5,795 nucleotides of DNA from Bacteroidaceae bacterium (GTDB lineage Bacteria > Bacteroidota > Bacteroidia > Bacteroidales > Bacteroidaceae), in NCBI GenBank assembly GCA_017548225.1, contig JAFYMV010000039.1, positions 1-5,795 of the forward strand, given 5' to 3'. A program made the translations under genes and the position numbers. The notes below the pieces were generated by a model. That model saw only the letters and a list, made by a program, of their open reading frames with translations, was not told the origin of the DNA and ran no database searches. Positions 1 to 5,258 of the stretch are shown here, piece after piece. Position 1 is the first letter of the stretch. The number at the start of each line of letters is the position of its first letter.

Positions 1-1279
1 CGTTGAAGCGACGGCGTGGGCGCTCCTCCTCGCGTTTCATGCCGAAGGTGCGTGCTGCACGCTCCTCACGCTCGCGCAAGGGGCGACGCTCTGCTGTGGG
101 GCGCTCGCTCTTGTCAAGTTCCTCACCATTTTCGCGGAACTCCTTGAATTTGCCATCAAACAACTCGTACTTGCGGAACTCGCAGGGCAGAGCGCCATTG
201 AAGAAGGGAATGATGACTGAAGCCTTCAAACCAATCTTATCGAAACACTCTTTACGATAGCTCAACACCCAAGCATCGTTACCTTTGAAGGCATGCTTCA
301 GGCGCTCACCGATAGTACGATACAGCCCTAAGAGGTCATCGGTAGTAATGCGCTCGCCATAAGGGGGATTGGTCACCATGATAGCTTTCTCGGCAGGCTC
401 TACAAAATCGGCTACATCGCGATGCTCGATGGTGATGTCTTTGGTCAGTCCAGCAGCACGCACATTGTTGGTGGCGATATTTACAGCTTTCCAGTCGATG
501 TCGTAGCCGTAGATGTGGTGGATAAACTCGCGTTCGGCAGAGTCGTCATTGTATATCTCGTCAAACATCTCTTGGTCAAAATCGGCCCATTTCTCAAAGG
601 CAAACTCCTTGCGGAAAACTCCTGGAGCAATGTTGCGGGCGATGAGGGCAGCCTCGATGGGCAACGTGCCCGAACCGCACATGGGGTCGATGAAGTCGCA
701 TTCTCCCTGCCATCCTGTCTGCAATATCATACCTGCAGCCAACACCTCATTGAGCGGAGCCTCTACAGCCTCTTGGCGGTATCCACGGCGGTGGAGCGAC
801 TCGCCCGATGAGTCGAGCGACAAGGTGCAACGCTCCTGTGCGATATGTATGTGGAGTGTGATGTCAGGGTTGGTTACCTGTACTGAAGGTCTCTTACCCT
901 CCTTCTCGCGGAAATAGTCGGCAATGGCATCCTTCACGCGGTAAGCCACGAACTTTGAGTGACGGAACTCATCGCTGTAAACCACCGAATCAACGGCAAA
1001 GCTGGTGTTCACATTCATATAATCTTCCCACTTGATGCGTTTCTTTACAATGTCGTAGATTTCATCGGCATCCTTGGCGTTGAAGTGCAGGATGGGTTTG
1101 AGGATACGGATTGCTGTGCGCAGATGGAAGTTTGCGCGATACATCATCATCTTGTCACCGGTAAACGATACCATGCGGCGACCTATTTGTATGTCGTCAG
1201 CTCCCAGTTCGGTAAGTTCCTTTGCCAGAATCTCTTCCAGTCCTTGGAAGGTCTTGGCGATGAGTTCAAAAGTCTTCAC
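1..1279 (-). CDS. rlmL: THUMP-domain class I SAM-dependent rRNA methyltransferase, RlmL-like (C-terminus cut by left edge)
   Basis: This is probably a cytoplasmic enzyme that methylates guanine N2 in 23S rRNA using S-adenosylmethionine, by analogy with the N-terminal half of E. coli RlmL. I translated 426 residues without a stop. The N-terminus (KTFELIAKTFQGLEEILAKE) is typical of the family. A THUMP RNA-binding region lies at about residues 50-155, followed by the methyltransferase domain. The SAM-binding motif DPMCGSGT is at residues 198-205 and the catalytic NPPYGER motif at 304-310. After about residue 385 the chain becomes very rich in Arg and Glu, as an RNA-binding tail might be. E. coli RlmL carries a second methyltransferase domain (RlmK); the charged tail here suggests that domain is absent, but the true end is outside the window. 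The start is GTG at 1279: the frame has no ATG between an upstream TAA and this codon, and the family N-terminus begins exactly there. No Shine-Dalgarno sequence is visible. It is the last of three same-strand genes. The exact target base is inferred. Confidence 0.93.
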   Translation of the reverse strand, partial: MKTFELIAKTFQGLEEILAKELTELGADDIQIGRRMVSFTGDKMMMYRANFHLRTAIRILKPILHFNAKDADEIYDIVKKRIKWEDYMNVNTSFAVDSVVYSDEFRHSKFVAYRVKDAIADYFREKEGKRPSVQVTNPDITLHIHIAQERCTLSLDSSGESLHRRGYRQEAVEAPLNEVLAAGMILQTGWQGECDFIDPMCGSGTLPIEAALIARNIAPGVFRKEFAFEKWADFDQEMFDEIYNDDSAEREFIHHIYGYDIDWKAVNIATNNVRAAGLTKDITIEHRDVADFVEPAEKAIMVTNPPYGERITTDDLLGLYRTIGERLKHAFKGNDAWVLSYRKECFDKIGLKASVIIPFFNGALPCEFRKYELFDGKFKEFRENGEELDKSERPTAERRPLREREERAARTFGMKREEERPRRRFN

Positions 1280-1317
1280 TGTTGTATATATTTGTATTTC
1301 TGTATTTCTTATTTGTT

Positions 1318-1476
1318 TTATGCCCAAAGGTTACCCCATTCGCGGCGCTTCGTTGCAAAATCCTCTTCATAGTCTCCTTTCGAATCAGAGTTGATGGGAA
1401 GGCTCATCGCAAGCATTCTGCAAGGCTCAATATCTATACTGTCAATCTGGGGCTTTATATATACCTTCTTTGTCAT
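1318..1476 (-). CDS. Small Bacteroidales protein of unknown function (52 aa, 'VYIKPQI' type)
   Basis: This short gene starts at ATG 1476 and stops at TAA 1320-1318. It lies 15 bases after the secreted-protein stop codon and 38 bases before the methyltransferase GTG. An AAGGAAAA stretch about 8 bases upstream can serve as ribosome binding site. The protein begins MTKKVYIKPQIDSIDIEPCR, continues with MLAMSLPIN, then an acidic stretch (DSKGDYEED), then a basic and aromatic end RREWGNLWA. There is no signal peptide or membrane segment and only one cysteine (residue 19). The layout (basic start, YIKPxI, alternating Ile and acidic residues, a Met-Leu-Ala-Ser core, a Trp-rich end) resembles short uncharacterised proteins I recall as frequent in Prevotella and Bacteroides genomes. 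Their role is not known to me, so none is assigned. Reading frame, ribosome binding site, tight spacing and the family-like N-terminus together support a real gene. Confidence 0.75.
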   Translation of the reverse strand: MTKKVYIKPQIDSIDIEPCRMLAMSLPINSDSKGDYEEDFATKRREWGNLWA

Positions 1477-1491
1477 ATTGCTTTTCCTTAA

Positions 1492-3000
1492 TTATTGGAT
1501 GATAATTTTTCTTCCTCCTCTGATGTATATGCCTGGTGTGGGTTGGGTGACCGCTCGTCCTTGCAAGTCGTAGATGATATCTTCGGATATATGGGTAATG
1601 TGTGCAATTTCTGTTTCGTCATTTTCGCGATGAATGACAAATGCTGAGACATTCTGTTCCGTTGGCACTTGCAGATAGGCTTTGTTAGCCTTTGCGGTAA
1701 ATCCCTCTTCTGTAGTGGTTTGAGGAATGTAGAATCCTACCTCGCCATTTTTTGCATTCAAGGCATAGTAAGTGTAGCTGTCGGTCGGGATTATGGTCTC
1801 TTCTGCAAAACCTATTAACTGATTCGTAGAACGAATAGTCTCCTCCTTATCATTCGAGGCGGTAGTATAGGTGAGTATGCAGGTTGTATTTGGTGTAGAG
1901 GTTATGATAACTCCTACGCTATCAGGAACGATGTCTCCTATTGGTGTTAGGTAGGCCATATCACCTTCAGTAGTGCAATAATAGGCAGTGCTTCCAGTGG
2001 GGACTTTTGCTGGCATATCAAGATAGAGCGAAGCGTAACCATGGCTGTTGATGGGTATTTCGTGGGTGATTTCGTATTCGGTCGGAGATATCATGCCAGG
2101 CACGCTATAATAGTTATCTAAATTCCCTTTTATCAGTAGTTGTTTACCTCGTAAATAGGGGAAATCTTTAAGGTTGATTTGCTCGCGTACTTGGCTACCT
2201 GTAGGTAATTGAATGGGAACATGTGCGTCTGCATCTCCTATCACAATGTTTTCATTGCTTGTGAAGTTGGAGGTTGTGATATTACTTGCTGTATTCTTAC
2301 AAGTGCCATATATTCTCCCTTTTACCCACTTGTTTGTCATCGGTTTTGTGAACCATCCCATCTCTGCCACCTCTGCTGGCGTATAAGGCTTTTCCTTAGT
2401 TCCATCATTAGGTACTGATGGTTCTGTTGGCTCCGAAGGTTCTACAGGCTCTGAGGTATCTGGATTGTCATCAGGTTCTTCTCCTCCTTCATTATTTTCC
2501 TCGTCATTACTATCGTCGCTGATATAGGTAATTGACATGGATTTGATGCGAATTTGATTGTCTCCTTTTACATCAAGTTTGAAGCGAGTGAAATTATGGT
2601 TTTGGAATGATACTGTATAATCCCACCAAGAAGGGTAATCCACATTAACATTTTTTACTAACGTCCAATTTTCGTTGTTTGTGCTGCCGTAAACCTCAAG
2701 GATGTCTCCTCTTTTTTCATACGCAGCATTGAATGTCATCTGTGTGATTGGTCCAGAGAGCGATGCTGAGATGACAAAACCATTATGTGTGGTGCTTGAA
2801 TATATGCGTAGCTCCTCGGTGAAATGACATTCGGTGGTGTAAATGATAAGTCCCTCGCCTAAGTCGTGCTCTTCATTATTGGCATACTGGTTCCCGGGCG
2901 TAAAGTCTTCGAAAGTTACACTAATGGTTTTTGTATTCTCTGCCAATACGTTCATGGCCATAAGAATGCATCCCAAAATGGTTAGCATTTTCTTTTTCAT
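1492..3000 (-). CDS. Secreted multidomain beta-rich protein with DUF6359-like domain and Bacteroidetes C-terminal tail
   Basis: This 502-aa protein is probably exported; its function is unknown. Residues 1-20 (MKKKMLTILGCILMAMNVLA) form a signal peptide with likely cleavage after Ala20. Residues about 24-160 form a beta-rich module (EDFTPGNQY ... EVYGSTNNENWTLV ... FTRFKLDV) like the galactose-binding or discoidin-like modules of Bacteroidetes surface proteins. Residues 161-200 are an acidic, Pro-rich linker with repeated 'SEP/TEP' units. Residues about 204-310 (PYTPAEVAEMG ... WVKGRIYGT ... VPIQLPTGSQVREQINLKDFPYLRGKQLLIKGNLDNYYSVPGM) match my recollection of DUF6359. Residues 318-460 form a second beta-rich module starting HGYASLYLDMPAKVPTGSTAY. 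The end (residues 476-502) is the short tail IYDLQGR..TPGIYIRGGRKIIIQ, related to type IX sorting-like tails but also common on secreted proteins of species without that system. The ATG at 3000 precedes the signal peptide directly; only a weak AGGA lies upstream. No catalytic motif is visible. It is first in a possible three-gene unit. Confidence 0.9.
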   Translation of the reverse strand: MKKKMLTILGCILMAMNVLAENTKTISVTFEDFTPGNQYANNEEHDLGEGLIIYTTECHFTEELRIYSSTTHNGFVISASLSGPITQMTFNAAYEKRGDILEVYGSTNNENWTLVKNVNVDYPSWWDYTVSFQNHNFTRFKLDVKGDNQIRIKSMSITYISDDSNDEENNEGGEEPDDNPDTSEPVEPSEPTEPSVPNDGTKEKPYTPAEVAEMGWFTKPMTNKWVKGRIYGTCKNTASNITTSNFTSNENIVIGDADAHVPIQLPTGSQVREQINLKDFPYLRGKQLLIKGNLDNYYSVPGMISPTEYEITHEIPINSHGYASLYLDMPAKVPTGSTAYYCTTEGDMAYLTPIGDIVPDSVGVIITSTPNTTCILTYTTASNDKEETIRSTNQLIGFAEETIIPTDSYTYYALNAKNGEVGFYIPQTTTEEGFTAKANKAYLQVPTEQNVSAFVIHRENDETEIAHITHISEDIIYDLQGRAVTQPTPGIYIRGGRKIIIQ

Positions 3001-3035
3001 AATTATCCTAATTTATTTGTCAAGGAATCTATACC

Positions 3036-3050
3036 GCATGTTTGACATGC
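3036..3050. repeat. Perfect inverted repeat GCATGT-TTG-ACATGC
   Basis: Six-base arms (3036-3041 and 3045-3050) flank a three-base centre. The repeat lies between the predicted minus-strand -7 element and the start codon of the secreted-protein gene, so it should fall in that gene's 5' leader, where it could act as a small RNA hairpin or as a repressor operator. It has no T-run on either side, so it is not a terminator. The symmetry is seen directly; the role is inferred. Confidence 0.5.
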
Positions 3051-3062
3051 ACAAACCACCAG

Positions 3063-3077
3063 TATGTTGCAAATTTA
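3063..3077 (-). promoter_or_regulatory. Predicted promoter (-7 element) of the secreted-protein gene
   Basis: On the minus strand, TAAATTTG at 3077-3070 fits the Bacteroidetes -7 consensus TAnnTTTG exactly. Transcription would start near 3063-3065 and leave a leader of about 63 nt. No clear TTTG is found at the expected -33 distance; that region is an A-rich run (AAATAAAAAAATA). The -33 part may therefore be replaced by an activator, and a palindrome lies upstream at 3109-3124. Confidence 0.5.
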
Positions 3078-3108
3078 ATAGTATTTTTTTATTTCTTATG
3101 CATATTTT

Positions 3109-3124
3109 TACACCTTTAGGTGTA
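3109..3124. promoter_or_regulatory. Operator-like palindrome TACACCT-TT-AGGTGTA
   Basis: This is a perfect inverted repeat with seven-base arms (3109-3115 and 3118-3124) and a two-base centre, between two divergent genes. Its centre is about 40 bases upstream of the minus-strand -7 element and about 70 bases upstream of the weaker plus-strand candidate. That is a reasonable place for an activator acting on the secreted-protein gene, or for a regulator serving both directions. The tight centre suits a dimeric DNA-binding protein better than an RNA hairpin. The regulator is not known. Confidence 0.5.
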
Positions 3125-3183
3125 GCAATAGCAATAATTAGTACTTTTATTCTTGTCGTAGAGATTTATTTCCTTGTTTTTAT

Positions 3184-3191
3184 TATCTTCG
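3184..3191 (+). promoter_or_regulatory. Weak candidate -7 element for the SpmA-SpmB fusion gene
   Basis: TATCTTCG differs by one base from the TAnnTTTG consensus and lies 27 bases before the preferred start codon, predicting a leader of about 20 nt. No convincing TTTG is present at the -33 position. TACTTTTA at 3142-3149 is an equally imperfect alternative. Treat as tentative. Confidence 0.3.
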
Positions 3192-3218
3192 CAGCGCATA
3201 ATTAACACTACTCATACT

Positions 3219-4451
3219 ATGGTTCTCAACTATATTTGGATAGCTTTCTTCCTCGTTGCCTTTGCAGTGGCACTTGTGCGCCTTATATTTTTTGGCGATA
3301 CAGAGGTGTTTCCTGCCATCATGAATTCCACTTTTTCATCAGCAAAATCAGCATTTGAGATATCGCTTGGTCTCACAGGAGTGCTATCTTTATGGCTCGG
3401 CATTATGCGCATTGGCGAGAAGGGTGGGGTAGTCAATATTGTTGCTCGCTGGCTGGCTCCCGTATTTTCGAAGATATTCCCAGATATCCCTAAAGGCCAT
3501 CCAGTGACAGGCACTATCTTTATGAACTTTGCTGCCAATATGCTGGGCCTCGACAATGCCGCCACACCTATGGGGCTGAAGGCGATGGAGCAGCTGCAGG
3601 AGCTGAACACGGAGAAGGATACCGCCACCAATCCCATGATCATGTTCCTCGTACTCAATACCTCGGGCCTGACGCTCGTGCCTATCAGCGTCATGGTATA
3701 CCGTGCTCAGATGGGGGCAGCGCAGCCTACCGATGTATTTGTACCCATACTCCTCGCCACTTTCTTCTCTACTGTGGTAGGACTCATCATCACCAGTCTG
3801 TACCAACGCATCAACCTTTTCAACCGCACATTGCTGTTCTTCCTTGGCGCCTTGTGCTCGTTGGTAGCGCTGATTATCTGGGGCTTTAGCGCCATGCCGC
3901 GCGAGCAGATGGATGTGGTGTCATCCACCTTCGCCAATGTGTTCCTCTGCGCCATTATCGCCTGCTTCATCATTGCCGGTATGCGCAAGAAAATCAATGT
4001 ATACGACACCTTTATTGAGGGAGCCAAAGAGGGATTCCAGACGGCTGTGCGCATCATTCCCTACCTTGTGGCGGTACTCGTGGCCATCGGCGTGTTCCGT
4101 GCTTCGGGAGCGATGGATTTTCTTATCGACGGTATTGCCTGGTGTGTAGCGCTCATCGGTGGAGACACCGAGTTTGTCGGTGCCCTGCCTACTGCACTGA
4201 TGAAGCCCCTCAGCGGCAGCGGTGCACGCGGTCTTATGGTCGATGCCATGACCACCTATGGTGCCGACTCCTTCGTGGGCCGTCTCGCCTGTCTCTTCCA
4301 AGGGGCTACAGACACCACCTTCTATATCCTTGCCGTATATTTCGGCAGTGTAGGCATCCGCAAGACCCGTCACGCCGTTACCTGCGGTCTTCTTGCCGAC
4401 CTTGCTGGCATCATCTCGGCCATCTTCATCTGCTACCTTTTCTTCGGGTAG
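3219..4451 (+). CDS. Fused SpmA-SpmB type membrane protein (two nucleoside-recognition 'Gate' domains)
   Basis: This integral inner-membrane protein of 410 aa joins in one chain what Bacillus encodes as two spore-maturation proteins, SpmA and SpmB. The first half (about 1-200) contains the SpmA-like signature MNFAANMLGLDNAATPMGLKAM (residues 102-123). The second half (about 205-410) contains SpmB-like YDTFIEGAKEGFQTAVRIIPYLVA (262-285) and TALMKPLSGSGARGLM (325-340). Several hydrophobic segments are visible, the clearest at about 4-20, 140-160, 174-192, 204-222, 236-254, 280-293 and 390-409. The domains belong to the nucleoside-recognition (Gate) family, implying solute passage, but the substrate is unknown and Bacteroidales do not sporulate. 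I prefer ATG 3219 to the in-frame ATG 3174: the extra residues (MFLLSSQRIINTTHT) would overlap the promoter region, and family proteins start with the hydrophobic segment. No Shine-Dalgarno sequence is visible. By hand count, GC is about 46% over 3241-3540 and about 55% over 3541-3840. Confidence 0.93.
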   Translation: MVLNYIWIAFFLVAFAVALVRLIFFGDTEVFPAIMNSTFSSAKSAFEISLGLTGVLSLWLGIMRIGEKGGVVNIVARWLAPVFSKIFPDIPKGHPVTGTIFMNFAANMLGLDNAATPMGLKAMEQLQELNTEKDTATNPMIMFLVLNTSGLTLVPISVMVYRAQMGAAQPTDVFVPILLATFFSTVVGLIITSLYQRINLFNRTLLFFLGALCSLVALIIWGFSAMPREQMDVVSSTFANVFLCAIIACFIIAGMRKKINVYDTFIEGAKEGFQTAVRIIPYLVAVLVAIGVFRASGAMDFLIDGIAWCVALIGGDTEFVGALPTALMKPLSGSGARGLMVDAMTTYGADSFVGRLACLFQGATDTTFYILAVYFGSVGIRKTRHAVTCGLLADLAGIISAIFICYLFFG

Positions 4452-4493
4452 ATATGAACAATTCTTATAACTACATGACATTTCATTGGCTAA

Positions 4494-4526
4494 TTGTTAT
4501 GGGAATCATGCTTTTTTGTAACTTTG
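4494..4526 (+). promoter_or_regulatory. Bacteroidetes-type promoter of the DUF3784-like gene
   Basis: TAACTTTG at 4519-4526 matches the -7 consensus TAnnTTTG exactly. A TTG at 4494-4496, 22 bases upstream, can serve as a degenerate -33 element. Transcription would start near 4532, giving a leader of about 28 nt. The gene can thus be expressed independently of the SpmA-SpmB gene that ends 67 bases before the -7 element. Confidence 0.6.
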
Positions 4527-4541
4527 TCGCGTAATTGTTAA

Positions 4542-4557
4542 CGATATAATCGATATA
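4542..4557 (+). repeat. Short direct repeat CGATATA x2 just before the DUF3784-like start codon
   Basis: CGATATA occurs at 4542-4548 and again at 4551-4557, separated by AT, three bases before ATG 4561. No Shine-Dalgarno sequence is present, so this AT-rich repeat occupies the ribosome-docking region. It may be chance in AT-rich sequence. Confidence 0.35.
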
Positions 4558-4560
4558 CCT

Positions 4561-4905
4561 ATGGTTAAGAATCTCATTTATGTGTTTCTTTTTATTCTCG
4601 CTAGCGCTCTCGGTAATACTCTTTTAGGCGGATTGAGTGGTTATGTCTTGGTTTCTTTGGTGCTTGCTATACTGATCTTTATAGGTAAGGGTGATAATCT
4701 GATTGCAGGTTATAACACTGATTGTAATACAAAAATAGATAAATATCATATAAAGCGTTTACGCCTCCTTTCGGGAGTTTGCCTCACCTTATTGGCTGGT
4801 TTGATGGCTTTTCGTGATATGATAGGTCTAGGTATATCTATTATCATCATATTACTGTTGTGTATTGCAGCTATTATCTTGGCTTACACTTGGGCGAAAA
4901 AATAA
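4561..4905 (+). CDS. Small four-helix membrane protein, DUF3784-like
   Basis: This 114-aa protein is almost entirely hydrophobic. Four membrane segments are visible at about residues 4-18, 25-42, 66-83 and 88-109. The loop between the second and third carries GKGDNLIAGYNT (42-53) and DKYHIKRLRLL (60-70). The 'LIAGYNT ... KYxIxxL' pattern is characteristic of DUF3784, a family of small membrane proteins of unknown function found in Bacteroidetes and Firmicutes. Members I recall are shorter with fewer helices, so an additional N-terminal helical hairpin may be present here. There is no cleavable signal and no catalytic residue to point at. It has its own promoter and is followed by a hairpin, so it is probably a single-gene transcript. 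The coding sequence is clearly more AT-rich than the preceding SpmA-SpmB gene or the following merR gene, which may reflect different ancestry. Confidence 0.8.
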   Translation: MVKNLIYVFLFILASALGNTLLGGLSGYVLVSLVLAILIFIGKGDNLIAGYNTDCNTKIDKYHIKRLRLLSGVCLTLLAGLMAFRDMIGLGISIIIILLLCIAAIILAYTWAKK

Positions 4906-4911
4906 AAAGTA

Positions 4912-4945
4912 TCGCACTTGTGATAAGAATATTTCACAAGTGTGA
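4912..4945. terminator. Hairpin after the DUF3784-like gene, possible terminator
   Basis: The arms 4912-4923 and 4934-4945 can form a 12-bp stem (core CACTTGTGA / TCACAAGTG, one G-U pair) with a 10-base loop. It begins seven bases after the DUF3784-like stop codon, where a terminator is expected. There is no T-run after it on the plus strand, whereas an A-rich stretch precedes it. Read on the minus strand, the hairpin would be followed by a T-rich run, but no minus-strand gene leads into it. It could stop plus-strand transcription weakly, or protect the mRNA 3' end. Confidence 0.45.
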
Positions 4946-5130
4946 CGAATCTCTATCATAGGTTCCAAAAGATTCTTCAAGACTTGTGAACTGCCTTAGT
5001 GCTCTAGTGGAGGTGTTATATCGTTATCCGCAGTGTTCTGCCTTTTATGTTATTTGGAGATGATGTCAAACTCAATATCTTCTAGTTCTCGGGGATTTTA
5101 ACACTCTATTAGCAAAAAAAACTTTATTTT
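4946..5130. other. Gene-poor stretch with no supported gene
   Basis: No frame on either strand gives a convincing gene. Two things are visible. ACTTGTGA at 4982-4989 repeats the left arm of the preceding hairpin. On the minus strand, 5097-5053 reads NPRELEDIEFDIISK between two stop codons (TAA at 5100-5098 and at 5052-5050), which looks like the end of a protein but has no start or upstream body. A run of eight A at 5113-5120 lies near the right end, just ahead of the merR promoter. Confidence 0.5.
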
Positions 5131-5133
5131 CTC

Positions 5134-5166
5134 TTGACTCGTCCCTAAGGGCGTGTATTAACTTTG
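5134..5166 (+). promoter_or_regulatory. Promoter of the merR gene with a palindrome in its spacer
   Basis: TTG at 5134-5136 and TAACTTTG at 5159-5166 form a -33/-7 pair with a 22-base spacer, the same arrangement and identical -7 sequence as the promoter at 4494-4526. The short palindrome CCCT-A-AGGG (5143-5151) is centred at 5147, the middle of the spacer. MerR-family regulators bind inverted repeats between the two promoter elements, so this could be the operator for autoregulation. The arms are only four bases, so this part is tentative. Predicted transcription start is near 5172. Confidence 0.55.
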
Positions 5167-5170
5167 CCCT

Positions 5171-5258
5171 CGAAAGTTGCGAAGGTTGGCTGCACTCGTT
5201 GTAAGCAATTGCGAGCATTGCTCACTCGTTGGCACAACTTTTGTACTCGCTAGCAATA
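5171..5258 (+). other. Repeat-rich 5' leader of the merR transcript
   Basis: The predicted leader is about 100 nt and carries several repeats. CGAAAGTTG (5171-5179) is followed directly by CGAAGGTTG (5180-5188). CACTCGTTG occurs twice, 30 bases apart (5193-5201, 5223-5231). AGCAAT (5204-5209) can pair with ATTGCT (5217-5222) across a seven-base loop, and AGCAAT recurs at 5252-5257. AAAGTTG (5173-5179) can pair with CAACTTT (5235-5241) to close a larger structure. It matches no riboswitch I recognise and contains no convincing leader peptide. Promoter and repeats are seen; a regulatory role is inferred. Confidence 0.45.

Noticed and set aside
422..917. Plus-strand open frames over 422-811 and 513-917
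   Set aside because: They are antisense to the methyltransferase gene, whose SAM-binding and NPPY motifs are clear on the minus strand.
1280..1317. AT-rich repeat AAATACA x2 before the methyltransferase as a separate promoter
   Set aside because: No TAnnTTTG element is present in the gap; the nearest similar sequence (TAACCTTTG) has one base too many and lies inside the small gene.
2968..2970. Lipobox-like ILGC in the signal peptide of the secreted protein (Cys11)
   Set aside because: The hydrophobic stretch before the Cys is too short and continues past it; Leu at -2 is unusual. Cleavage after Ala20 by signal peptidase I fits better.
3174..3218. Longer N-terminus for the SpmA-SpmB protein from ATG 3174
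   Set aside because: The extra 15 residues are not family-like, would overlap the candidate promoter, and ATG 3219 leads directly into the first membrane segment.
3921..4481. Minus-strand open frame of 186 aa
   Set aside because: It is antisense to the SpmA-SpmB gene, has low-complexity polar composition and no recognisable domain.
4457..4498. Inverted repeat AACAATT / AATTGTT after the SpmA-SpmB gene as a terminator
   Set aside because: The loop is 28 bases, the stem is AT-only except one pair, and it overlaps the next promoter's -33 element.
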